Shown piece by piece: positions 52,183 through 59,734 of a stretch of DNA of 64,000 nt (positions are counted from its first letter, which is position 1; every line of letters begins with the position of its first letter). Under the pieces are notes generated by a model. It did not search any database. It was not told where the DNA came from and saw only the letters and a program-made list of their open reading frames with translations. Origin of the DNA: CAZQVN01 sp964596775 (lineage in GTDB: Bacteria > Eisenbacteria > RBG-16-71-46 > JABDJR01 > JAWXBZ01). Made by a program: the position numbers and the translations under genes. The DNA is taken from assembly GCA_964596775.1 (NCBI GenBank), contig CAZQVN010000015.1:1-64000 (forward strand), read 5' to 3'.

Positions 52183-52700
52183 CGGTAGACCAGGAGCCCG
52201 ACCAGTCCGGCGGCGGCGATCGCCAGGGCCGGATGCACCTGAAACGCGAGGACCGCGGTGCCGGCGGCGGCGGCGATCACGAACGACAGCCAGCCCCCCA
52301 TCGACTCCGGCCAGACCTGGACGACGACCGCGGCGAGCAGCGCCACGACCGCGGGCCGCACTCCCCTGAGCATCCCCTGGACGGCCGTCGTGTCGCGGAA
52401 GCGCAGGTAGAGCGCCGCGAGACCGAGCATGAGCAGCATGCTCGGGAAGGCCATGCCGCTGGTAGCGGCGATGGCGCCGGGCCAGCCGGCGATCTTGTAG
52501 CCGGTGTAGCCCGACATCTTCGTGGCGATCGGCCCGGGCAGGGCATTGCCCATGGCCAGGGCATCGACGAACTCCGCGTCGTTGAGCCAGTTCTTTCCGA
52601 CGACCTCGGCCTGGATCAGCGGCAGCATCGACGGGCCGCCGCCGAACGCCATGAGTCCCGCCTTGGCGAAGGTCAGGAACAGATCGAGATGGATGTTCAT
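52179..52700 (-). CDS. Chromate transporter family protein, single CHR domain
   Basis: 173 residues, one CHR domain. The signature FLTFAKAGLMAFGGGPSMLPLIQAEVV is followed by LAMGNALPGPIATKMSGYTGYKIAGWPGAIAATSG, then helices to the C-terminus. Large ChrA proteins carry two such domains, and short ones normally come as adjacent pairs. Here only one half is encoded between the racemase and M48 genes. It may form homodimers or pair with a half encoded elsewhere. The family also covers non-chromate anion exporters. ATGA and TTGA junctions on either side. Confidence 0.92.
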   Translation of the reverse strand: MNIHLDLFLTFAKAGLMAFGGGPSMLPLIQAEVVGKNWLNDAEFVDALAMGNALPGPIATKMSGYTGYKIAGWPGAIAATSGMAFPSMLLMLGLAALYLRFRDTTAVQGMLRGVRPAVVALLAAVVVQVWPESMGGWLSFVIAAAAGTAVLAFQVHPALAIAAAGLVGLLVYR

Positions 52701-53812
52701 CGCGGGAACGATTCCTCGCTGAGCGTGACGTTCTTCAACCGGCCGGCATCGATCGACACGCCGATCCCCGGGCCGTCCGGAACCGTCAGCGTTCCGTCGT
52801 CGTTCAGGCGGAACGGCGGATCGATCAGGTCGGGGTCATAGTAGCGATCGCTCGCCGAGATGTCACCCGGGAGGAGGAAGTTCGGCAGCGTGGCCAGGGC
52901 CACGTTGTGCGCGCGGCCGATCCCGGTTTCCAGCATGCCGCCGCACCAGACCGGAAGACCGGCCCCCTGGCAGAGGTCGTGGACCCGGCGCGACTCGGTG
53001 TGGCCTCCGACCCGCCCGAGCTTGATGTTCACGACGCGCCCGCTCTTCATGGCCAGGGCGTTCCGGCAGGCGGCCGGCCCGGTGATGCTCTCGTCCAGGC
53101 AGAGATCCGTCTTCATCTCCTTCTGCAGCCGCGCATGGTCCACGAGGTCGTCGTGCGGGAGCGGCTGCTCCACGTAGACGAGATCGAACGCGTCGAGTTC
53201 CTTCAGCAGGTCGAAATCGGCGGCGGTGTAGGCGGCGTTCGCGTCGACCGTCAGCGGAAGCGCGGGGTGGCGTTTCCGCACGGCGGCGAGGACATCGAGA
53301 TCCCAGCCGCGCTTGATCTTGAGCTTGATCCTCCGGTAGCCGAGGGCCTGGAAGCGGTCGATGCGCTCGAGCAGCGCCTCCACGGAGGGTTCGATGCCGA
53401 GACTGACGCCGACCTCCACCCGGCTCCGGACGCCGCCGAGGAACCGCGACAGCGACTGACCGGCGGCCCGGGCGGCCAGGTCGTGAAGCGCCGCCTCGAT
53501 CGCGCCCTTCGCCATGGCATGCCCGCGGACGAAGGCGACCGCGGCGAGGACATCGCGGGGGTGTTCCCACGCGCCGGCCAGCGTCTTCGGAATCAGGAAT
53601 TCGGAAAGGACGTGCCGGGCGGTGGCGATCGTCTCGTACGAATACGTCGGCGCCTCGTGGGCGGTGAGTTCCCCCCAGCCGGACAGTCCGCCGCCCTGGA
53701 CCTCGACGAGGAGCGTGCCGCGCGTCGTGGTCCGGCCGAACGACGTTTCGAACGGATGCACGAGGGGCATCTCGATGTGATGAAGCCGGACCCGGTCGAT
53801 CCTGATCGTCAT
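52697..53812 (-). CDS. Enolase-superfamily o-succinylbenzoate synthase / N-acylamino acid racemase
   Basis: 371 residues. The MLE-subgroup barrel shows the KxK motif in RRIKLKIKRG (K163, K165), metal ligands D190 (TVDAN), E215 (YVEQP) and D240 (LDES), and the second catalytic lysine K264 (VVNIKLGRVGG). This is the OSBS/NSAR family. OSBS makes menaquinone precursor; NSAR racemises N-succinylamino acids. No other men gene is nearby, but a GNAT gene lies directly upstream. That is the arrangement known from Geobacillus kaustophilus, where a succinyltransferase and NSAR convert D- to L-amino acids. Racemase function is therefore preferred, as inference. Confidence 0.9.
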   Translation of the reverse strand: MTIRIDRVRLHHIEMPLVHPFETSFGRTTTRGTLLVEVQGGGLSGWGELTAHEAPTYSYETIATARHVLSEFLIPKTLAGAWEHPRDVLAAVAFVRGHAMAKGAIEAALHDLAARAAGQSLSRFLGGVRSRVEVGVSLGIEPSVEALLERIDRFQALGYRRIKLKIKRGWDLDVLAAVRKRHPALPLTVDANAAYTAADFDLLKELDAFDLVYVEQPLPHDDLVDHARLQKEMKTDLCLDESITGPAACRNALAMKSGRVVNIKLGRVGGHTESRRVHDLCQGAGLPVWCGGMLETGIGRAHNVALATLPNFLLPGDISASDRYYDPDLIDPPFRLNDDGTLTVPDGPGIGVSIDAGRLKNVTLSEESFPR

Positions 53813-53891
53813 GCGTCCTCCCCCGTCAGCGCGCGAAGCGTTCCCATCCGGGCGGCCGCACGGACGCCAGGACTTTCGCTTCGGCGGCCCG

Positions 53892-54713
53892 TCACGCTCG
53901 TGCCTCCTCGCGGACCAGCACGTGCGCGCCGCATCCCGGCGCGCCGGGCAGGTCCGGGAGGAAATCGACGACGGCGTAGCCGTTCGCGAAGGCGGCCCGG
54001 GCCGCCTCGCGGACGGCGAGCCGCCAGGCGATCGCGAGTTCGGTGGAGGATTCGCGGATCGGCTGGAACCGCGAAGGCAGGGGAATCAGGAGCGCCGCCC
54101 CGGATGTCCGCGAAACCTCCGCCGGCGGTCCCGGTCGCGGCACCGCGTCGACGTCGAGAACCTCGAACGCCGGCACCGCATCCCGTGCCGCGGCGCGGCG
54201 GGCCGGCCCCGTCCGCTCGATGTCCTCCGCGAGATCCCACTCGGCCAGGAACCGGTCCGTGGGCACCCCGAGGTCGAACTGGCTCGACCGCGTTCCGTAA
54301 TAGTCCACGTGGTAGTGCCGGACCCGGGCGCCGAGCCGGCGCAGGTTCAGCCGCGCGTTCCGCGCCTCGAGCGGGTCGAACGTCCACTCCATCCAGGTGT
54401 ACCCCTTTTCCACCGCGATCCGTTTCTGCTCGAGCTTCAGCAGCGCTCCCAGCCCCTGTCCGCGCCGGTCGGGATGGACGGCCAGCATCCGGCTGTACTG
54501 TAGAAATCGCCCGTTCCGCCGGCCGACCATGGAAAACGCGAACCCGGTCAGGTCGTCCCCGTCGAAGGAGCCGATGACGATGCCGTCGTTGTGCGCCGCC
54601 GCGATGATCTCGGTGACCGGAACGACGTCGATGTCCGCGGCGCGCCAGACGGTTCTCTGGAGCTCCACCGCCTTCGTGATGTCGGAAACGGTGTCTAGCG
54701 CGCGGACAGGCAT
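53892..54713 (-). CDS. GNAT-family acetyl/succinyltransferase
   Basis: 273 residues. The N-terminal GNAT fold shows LQRTVWRAADIDVVPVTEI, VIGSFDGDDLTGFAFSM and the acyl-CoA loop MLAVHPDRRGQGLGALLKLEQKRIA, followed by TWMEWTFDPLEARNARLNLRRLGA. This is the pattern of the COG3375-type GNAT proteins found next to OSBS/NSAR genes. The C-terminal 90 residues form a second, less conserved domain. The start at 54713 lies within the end of dapL (19-base overlap). It probably N-acylates an amino acid for the racemase encoded 79 bases downstream; acyl donor and acceptor are unproven. Confidence 0.88.
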   Translation of the reverse strand: MPVRALDTVSDITKAVELQRTVWRAADIDVVPVTEIIAAAHNDGIVIGSFDGDDLTGFAFSMVGRRNGRFLQYSRMLAVHPDRRGQGLGALLKLEQKRIAVEKGYTWMEWTFDPLEARNARLNLRRLGARVRHYHVDYYGTRSSQFDLGVPTDRFLAEWDLAEDIERTGPARRAAARDAVPAFEVLDVDAVPRPGPPAEVSRTSGAALLIPLPSRFQPIRESSTELAIAWRLAVREAARAAFANGYAVVDFLPDLPGAPGCGAHVLVREEARA

Positions 54714-55864
54714 GTCGGGAGAATCTCGAGCGCCGCGTCGATCTGGGCGTCGGGGACGGTCAGCGAGAACCGCACGTACCCTTCCCCTTCCGGACCGAAC
54801 GCCGTGCCGGGCATGACCACGACGTACACGCTTTCCAGCAGGCGCGTGGCGAACGAGGCCGACGTTTCCCCGGCGGGCACCCGCGTCCAGATGTAGAACG
54901 CGGCCCGGGGCGTCATCGCGTCGAGGCCGAGCTTCTTCAGGCCGCCGACGAGGCGGTCGCGCCGCCCCTTGTAGCGGGCGCAGATCTCCTCGAGCAGCGG
55001 CTCGCCGTTGCGGTAGGCCTCGATCGCCGCGATCTGCACCGGCTCGAACACGCCGGAGTCGATGTTCGTCTTGATCTTCCCGAGGGCGTGGATCGCATCG
55101 CGGTTTCCGGCGGCGAAGCCGATCCGCCAGCCGGTCATGTTGAACGTCTTGGACAGGGAGTGGAACTCGATGGCCACGTCCTTTCCGCCGGGTACCGCAA
55201 GGATGGACGGCGGGCGGTACCCGTCGAACCCGACTTCGGCGTAGGCCGCGTCGTGCACGATGAAGATGTCGTGCTTCTTCGCGAACGCCACGAGCCGCTC
55301 GTAGAACTCGCGGTCCGCGGTGGCGCCGATCGGATTGTTCGGATAGTTCACGAAGAACAGCCGGGCCCGGCGGGCGAGCTCCGGATCGATGGCGTCGAGG
55401 TCGGGCAGGTACCCGTTTTCCTCCTTGAGTGGCACGTACGCCACCTCGCCGCCGGCAAAGTGCACGGCGTTCACGTAGACCGGATAGCCGGGATCGGTGA
55501 TCAGCACGAGATCGCCGGGGTTGACCGCGGCGAGCGGAAAGTGCGCAACCCCCTCCTTCGACCCGATCAGCGTCAGGACCTCGGTGTCCGGATCGGCGGT
55601 GAAGCCGTGGCGGCGGGCGCACCAGTCGGCGGCCGCGGCGCGGAACTCCCGCATCCCCACGTACTGCGGGTAGCGGTGGTACTTCGGCTGCCGCGCCGCC
55701 TCCACGAGGGCGTCGACGATGAAGCCGGGCGTCGGCAGGTCGGGGTCGCCGACGCCGAAGTCGAGGATCGGCTTCCCCTCCTCGCGCGCCTTTCTCTTCA
55801 GCCGGTCGATTTCGGCAAACATGTAGGGCGGCAGGTCCAGGACCCGGCGTGCGGTCACGGGCAT
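54695..55864 (-). CDS. dapL: LL-diaminopimelate aminotransferase-type enzyme
   Basis: 389 residues, fold-type-I aminotransferase. The N-terminus RRVLDLPPYMFAEIDRLKRKA, then GVGDPDLPTPGFIVDAL, YPQYVGMREFRAA, FVNYPNNPIGATA and the PLP lysine in HSLSKTFNMTGWRIGFAAG fit DapL-type enzymes. They convert tetrahydrodipicolinate directly to LL-diaminopimelate, bypassing succinylation. Location right after asd and dapB supports that assignment. Starts at 55870 (ATGA with dapB) and 55864 are both in frame; AAAGGGG sits six bases before 55864, which is preferred. Confidence 0.9.
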   Translation of the reverse strand: MPVTARRVLDLPPYMFAEIDRLKRKAREEGKPILDFGVGDPDLPTPGFIVDALVEAARQPKYHRYPQYVGMREFRAAAADWCARRHGFTADPDTEVLTLIGSKEGVAHFPLAAVNPGDLVLITDPGYPVYVNAVHFAGGEVAYVPLKEENGYLPDLDAIDPELARRARLFFVNYPNNPIGATADREFYERLVAFAKKHDIFIVHDAAYAEVGFDGYRPPSILAVPGGKDVAIEFHSLSKTFNMTGWRIGFAAGNRDAIHALGKIKTNIDSGVFEPVQIAAIEAYRNGEPLLEEICARYKGRRDRLVGGLKKLGLDAMTPRAAFYIWTRVPAGETSASFATRLLESVYVVVMPGTAFGPEGEGYVRFSLTVPDAQIDAALEILPTCLSAR

Positions 55865-55866
55865 GG

Positions 55867-56634
55867 TCATCCCCTTTCGTTTTTCAAGGATTCGAGAACA
55901 TCGTTCATGCCGTAGCGCCCCGGCGCCGCCGCGGCGGCAAACCGCGCCGCCGCCAGCGCACCCTGGGCAAAAACGTGGCGTCCGAGCGCCTCGTGGCGCA
56001 GCGTGACGACTTCATGGTCGAGCGCGAAGTGTACCGCGTGATCTCCGATGATTTCCCCGAGGCGCGCGGCGTGCACCTCCACCTCGCGGGCACCGTCGGG
56101 GCGGGCCCGGCGGGCCACCTCAGCGAGACGCAGCGCCGTGCCGCTCGGCGCGTCCACCTTGTGGCGGTGATGCATTTCCACGATCGAGCAGTCCGCGGAG
56201 TTTCCGAAGGCCGCGGCGGCCTCGGCCACCAGGCGGTACAGCACGTTGACCCCGAGACTCATGTTCGGCGCCCAGACGACCGGGACGCTCCGCGCCGCCT
56301 CGTCGAGCGCCCGTTCCGCGTCGTCGGTCAGGCCGGTCGTGCCGGACACGATGGCCGTTCCGGCGTCCGCGGCGGGTCCGGCCACCGAGGCCAGGGGCGC
56401 CGGACGCGTGAAATCGATGAGCACCGGTCGCGGACCGTCCGGCGACGCGGCAAAACAGTGCGCCTTGGAAAACGAATCGACGATCGGGACCCCGTCGAGG
56501 GTCGTGCCGACCAGGGCATTCCCGCGGGCCTCGATGCCGGCCCGCACGCCGAACGCGTCCGGAGCGCGCGAGGCCAGTTCCATCACCATCCGCCCCATCC
56601 GTCCGGCGGCGCCGTGGACGATGACGGCAATCAC
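55867..56634 (-). CDS. dapB: 4-hydroxy-tetrahydrodipicolinate reductase
   Basis: 255 residues. The nucleotide-binding motif is VHGAAGRMGRMVMEL; then VSGTTGLT, WAPNMSLGVNVLYRLV, the active-site block SIVEMHHRHKVDAPSGTAL and the C-terminal GRYGMNDVLESL. It makes tetrahydrodipicolinate in the lysine/diaminopimelate pathway. The start is GTG at 56634, overlapping the asd stop as GTGA. dapA, the preceding step, is not in this cluster. Confidence 0.96.
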   Translation of the reverse strand: MIAVIVHGAAGRMGRMVMELASRAPDAFGVRAGIEARGNALVGTTLDGVPIVDSFSKAHCFAASPDGPRPVLIDFTRPAPLASVAGPAADAGTAIVSGTTGLTDDAERALDEAARSVPVVWAPNMSLGVNVLYRLVAEAAAAFGNSADCSIVEMHHRHKVDAPSGTALRLAEVARRARPDGAREVEVHAARLGEIIGDHAVHFALDHEVVTLRHEALGRHVFAQGALAAARFAAAAAPGRYGMNDVLESLKNERG

Positions 56635-57638
56635 CGGAGCACCGCCTCGGCGATCTGCACGGCGTTCAGCGCGGCCCCCTTGAGCAGGTTGTCCGAGACG
56701 ACCCAGAAGACGAGCGAGTGCGCGTCGCCGGGATCGCGGCGCAGGCGACCCACGAACACCGGATCCTTTCCTTCCGCGTTGCGGGGCAGCGGGTAGCGGC
56801 GCGATTCCGCGTCGTCCTCGACGACGATTCCGGGAAACTCCTCCAGCGCCCGGCGGGCCGCGGCGAGGTCCACCGGCTTGCGGAACGAGGCCCACACCAT
56901 TTCCGAATGGCTCCGGTAGACGGGGACGCGCACGCAGGTCGGCGTGACCGCAAGGTTCGGCAGGTCGAGGATCTTCCGCGTTTCGTTGATCATCTTCCAC
57001 TCTTCCCGCGTGTAACCGTCGGCGGTGAACTCGTCGACCTGGGGAATCAGGTTGAACGCGATCGGATGCTGGAAGCGGACCGGGTCGGGTTCCACGCCGG
57101 TCAGGTACCCCGCCGTGCTCGTGCGCAGCTCGTTCATCGCCTGCCGGCCGGCTCCCGAGGCGGACTGGTAGGTGGCCACGATCACCCGCGCCAGCTCGAA
57201 CTCGTCGTGGAGCGGCTTCAGGGCGAGGACCATCTGGATCGTCGAGCAGTTCGGGTTGGCGATGAGGGCCGGCGGTCGCGGCAGGGCGTCCGGGTTGATC
57301 TCGGGGACGATCAGCGGAACGCCGGCGTCCATCCGGAACGCGCTGGAGTTGTCCACGACGAGCGCACCCGCGGCCACCGCCGCCGGACCCCACTCGCGGC
57401 TGACCGTGGCGCCCGCCGAAAACAGCGCGAGCTGGATCCCGTCGAAACACCCGGGGGCCAGCGGTTCGGCGGTGATGGTCCGATCCCCGAAGGGCAGCGC
57501 CTGGCCGGCCGACCGTTCCGACGTGAATAGGCGGAGTGACGCGATCGGAAACTTCCGGGCGACGAGGAGCCGGCGCATTTCCTCGCCGACGGCACCGGTG
57601 GCGCCGACGATCGCCACATGGTAGCGGGCCGCGCTCAC
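56631..57638 (-). CDS. asd: Aspartate-semialdehyde dehydrogenase
   Basis: 335 residues. NADP motif VAIVGATGAVGEEM; catalytic cysteine C131 in IANPNCSTIQMVLAL; then QSASGAGRQAMNEL, FNLIPQVDEFTADGYTREEWKMINETRKIL and TCVRVPVYRSHSE. It reduces aspartyl phosphate to the semialdehyde for lysine, threonine and methionine synthesis. The start is GTG at 57638 (GTGA with the upstream gene). Confidence 0.97.
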   Translation of the reverse strand: MSAARYHVAIVGATGAVGEEMRRLLVARKFPIASLRLFTSERSAGQALPFGDRTITAEPLAPGCFDGIQLALFSAGATVSREWGPAAVAAGALVVDNSSAFRMDAGVPLIVPEINPDALPRPPALIANPNCSTIQMVLALKPLHDEFELARVIVATYQSASGAGRQAMNELRTSTAGYLTGVEPDPVRFQHPIAFNLIPQVDEFTADGYTREEWKMINETRKILDLPNLAVTPTCVRVPVYRSHSEMVWASFRKPVDLAAARRALEEFPGIVVEDDAESRRYPLPRNAEGKDPVFVGRLRRDPGDAHSLVFWVVSDNLLKGAALNAVQIAEAVLR

Positions 57639-59734
57639 GGGGACACCCGCGCGGTGCCGACGTTGCCGGCCAGGTCCGCGACGCGGAGGATCACCGTCAC
57701 CGGTGTCTTCGCGGGCAGGTCGAGGTCCACGGAAATGTCCTCCTCGAGTTCGTCCATGACCCGGTCCACCGGATGGACCGGGCGCCAGTTCTCGCCGTCC
57801 GTCGAGATCTCCAGCTGCTTGATCGGGCTCAGGGCATCGCGCAGTTTCGCGGTGACCCGGATTTTCGCTCCGTCCACCCGCGCCGTCAGGGCGTCGATGA
57901 CGGGCACCGTGTTGTCCACGACGACGAAATCCGTTTCGCGGCTTCCTTCGAGCGCTTCGCCGGGAGGATTCCGGGGTGCGTCGGACGCCGTCACCCGGAA
58001 CCGGTACACGCCATCCTCAACCTGTGACGAATCAAAGACATACAGCGGTTCCTTGAGGTCGTCCTCGAGGGGCCGCCACGCCGCGTCCGCCCCGCCCCGG
58101 TACTCGAGCGTGTACATCATCGGGTCGTCGTTCGGATCCGAGGCGTCCCAGCGGAGCGTCCGGTAGCGACGGGCCCAGGCGGCGTCCTCGTCGGGCGCGG
58201 GGCCCCGGCCCGACTGGCTGGCCACCGAGAACTCGGCACGCACGTTGCCGGGAAGACTCTGGATGACCGGCTGCGGTCCGGAATCGCCGCCGCGCCCGAG
58301 CGGCAGCCCCGGCGCCGACACGTCGAACGACCGGACGACCGGGGCGCGGTTGCGGGCCAGGCTGGACAGCGTGACCTCGCGCAACGCCGGCGCGCCCTCC
58401 CCGCCCCGCTTGAACTCCGCGCGCCACTGGATGAACCGCGCCGCCGGGCTGGTGACCTGCGACCCGGCCGCGCCGGTGAGCGGCGACGACCAGTCGCTCC
58501 AGGTGCCGTCGGGATCGGCGGTGTTGCCCGTGCGCGTCCGGAACGCGATCGATCCGCCCCCGTCGCGATCGGCGCGCTGCCAGCGGAGCACGCCCCAGTC
58601 CGCCACCTGCTTCATGTCGCGCACTTCCGACGTCATGCGGCCGACCGGGCTTCCGCCGAGCGCGCCGCGGTACACCTTTCCCGGGGATCCGCTGCCGGCG
58701 TGGAGAACGCCGCCGGACACGGCGAGGGACAGGATCTGCGGAGGACCGGGGCGGGACAGGAGCGCCCAGTCCCCGGTGGCCGGATCGACGCGGTAGATGC
58801 CGCCGGACTCGCCCCCGCCGGTGGCGGCGTAGACCCGCCCTTCCGGATCCGCGGCGATCGCCTGGATGACGCTTTCCGTGGCCGTCCAGACCGGTTCGAC
58901 GACGTTGTTCGGGCGGATGCGGTAGAGGACCGGCGACGGTTTTTTCGCCGAGGCCGCGTCCCCGCTCTTCCCGCCGCCGGCCGACCCGACCGGAGGGTTC
59001 ACGGCGGCGATCACGCTGCCGTCCGCGAGGAGGATGATTCCCTTCACTTCCTCCTCGTCCGCGTCCATGAGAACCGTGGCCCGTCCCTTGTCGTCCAGGG
59101 AATACAGAAGCCCCTTTTCGCCGGCGCCGAGCAGAATCGTGCTCCCCCGGACGGCCAGGGACGTGAAATGATCCCCCTCCCCTTCGTAGAGAACTTCCGC
59201 CGCGCCCCCGGCGCCGATCCGGTACAGGCGTGCCCGGTCGCCGGTGGCCGCCAGCAGGTTTCCGGAGGCGTCGAAGGCCATCGCCCAGACGTGACGCTCG
59301 GGCAGGTCGGCGAACGTGCGCGCGGTGCCGTCGGCGGCGATCGCGAGAATCGTGGCGTCGGGTGCCGTACCGGCGTACACCGTGCCGTCCCGGCCGATCG
59401 CGATCGACTCCACCTGCAGCGCGATCGAGTCGTGGACGAGCCGGGCCGCCCGGCCGTCCACGCGGAACAGCGCCCCTCCGCTCCCCGTTCCCGCCCAGAC
59501 CCTGTCGCCGGAGGCGGCGAGGGACCACACGTAGTCGGCGTCGAAGTCCTCGACTTCCTCGAACGCGGGGGCCGGGGTCACGACGCCCTCACTGGACACC
59601 GAGAGCGATTCCAGGTCCGTGGCGAGAAACGCCGCGGACCCGCTCACCTTCCAGGTGTCCGTCGTCACCGCACCGGCGCTTCCGGCAACGGCACACAACA
59701 GCAGAGCCGCCGTCGCCATGCATCCCCGCTTCAT
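57635..59734 (-). CDS. Exported beta-propeller-like protein
   Basis: 699 residues, not a named family to me. A signal peptide (CMATAALLLCAVAGSAGA) is followed by WD/NHL-like propeller blades with repeated G..YAGT, LLAATGDRARLYRIG, LLGAGEKGLLYSLDDKG and VYAATGGGESGGIYRVDP segments, each a blade of about 45 residues (about 65-400). The rest is rich in beta structure (WSDWSSPLTGAAGSQV, LRWDASDPNDDPMMYTLEYRG) and looks like fibronectin-III/Ig modules. A role as an extracytoplasmic recognition or scaffold protein is plausible. It is coupled to the S55 gene upstream (ATGA) and asd downstream (GTGA). Confidence 0.8.
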   Translation of the reverse strand: MKRGCMATAALLLCAVAGSAGAVTTDTWKVSGSAAFLATDLESLSVSSEGVVTPAPAFEEVEDFDADYVWSLAASGDRVWAGTGSGGALFRVDGRAARLVHDSIALQVESIAIGRDGTVYAGTAPDATILAIAADGTARTFADLPERHVWAMAFDASGNLLAATGDRARLYRIGAGGAAEVLYEGEGDHFTSLAVRGSTILLGAGEKGLLYSLDDKGRATVLMDADEEEVKGIILLADGSVIAAVNPPVGSAGGGKSGDAASAKKPSPVLYRIRPNNVVEPVWTATESVIQAIAADPEGRVYAATGGGESGGIYRVDPATGDWALLSRPGPPQILSLAVSGGVLHAGSGSPGKVYRGALGGSPVGRMTSEVRDMKQVADWGVLRWQRADRDGGGSIAFRTRTGNTADPDGTWSDWSSPLTGAAGSQVTSPAARFIQWRAEFKRGGEGAPALREVTLSSLARNRAPVVRSFDVSAPGLPLGRGGDSGPQPVIQSLPGNVRAEFSVASQSGRGPAPDEDAAWARRYRTLRWDASDPNDDPMMYTLEYRGGADAAWRPLEDDLKEPLYVFDSSQVEDGVYRFRVTASDAPRNPPGEALEGSRETDFVVVDNTVPVIDALTARVDGAKIRVTAKLRDALSPIKQLEISTDGENWRPVHPVDRVMDELEEDISVDLDLPAKTPVTVILRVADLAGNVGTARVSP

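Noticed and set aside
49919..52188. Plus-strand frames opposite the aminotransferase and M48 genes
   Set aside because: Antisense shadows with Arg/Glu/His/Val-biased composition and no domain.
53892..55622. A 576-residue frame ending in the GNAT protein
   Set aside because: The N-terminal half is an off-frame reading of dapL; the GNAT domain begins at the ATG at 54713.
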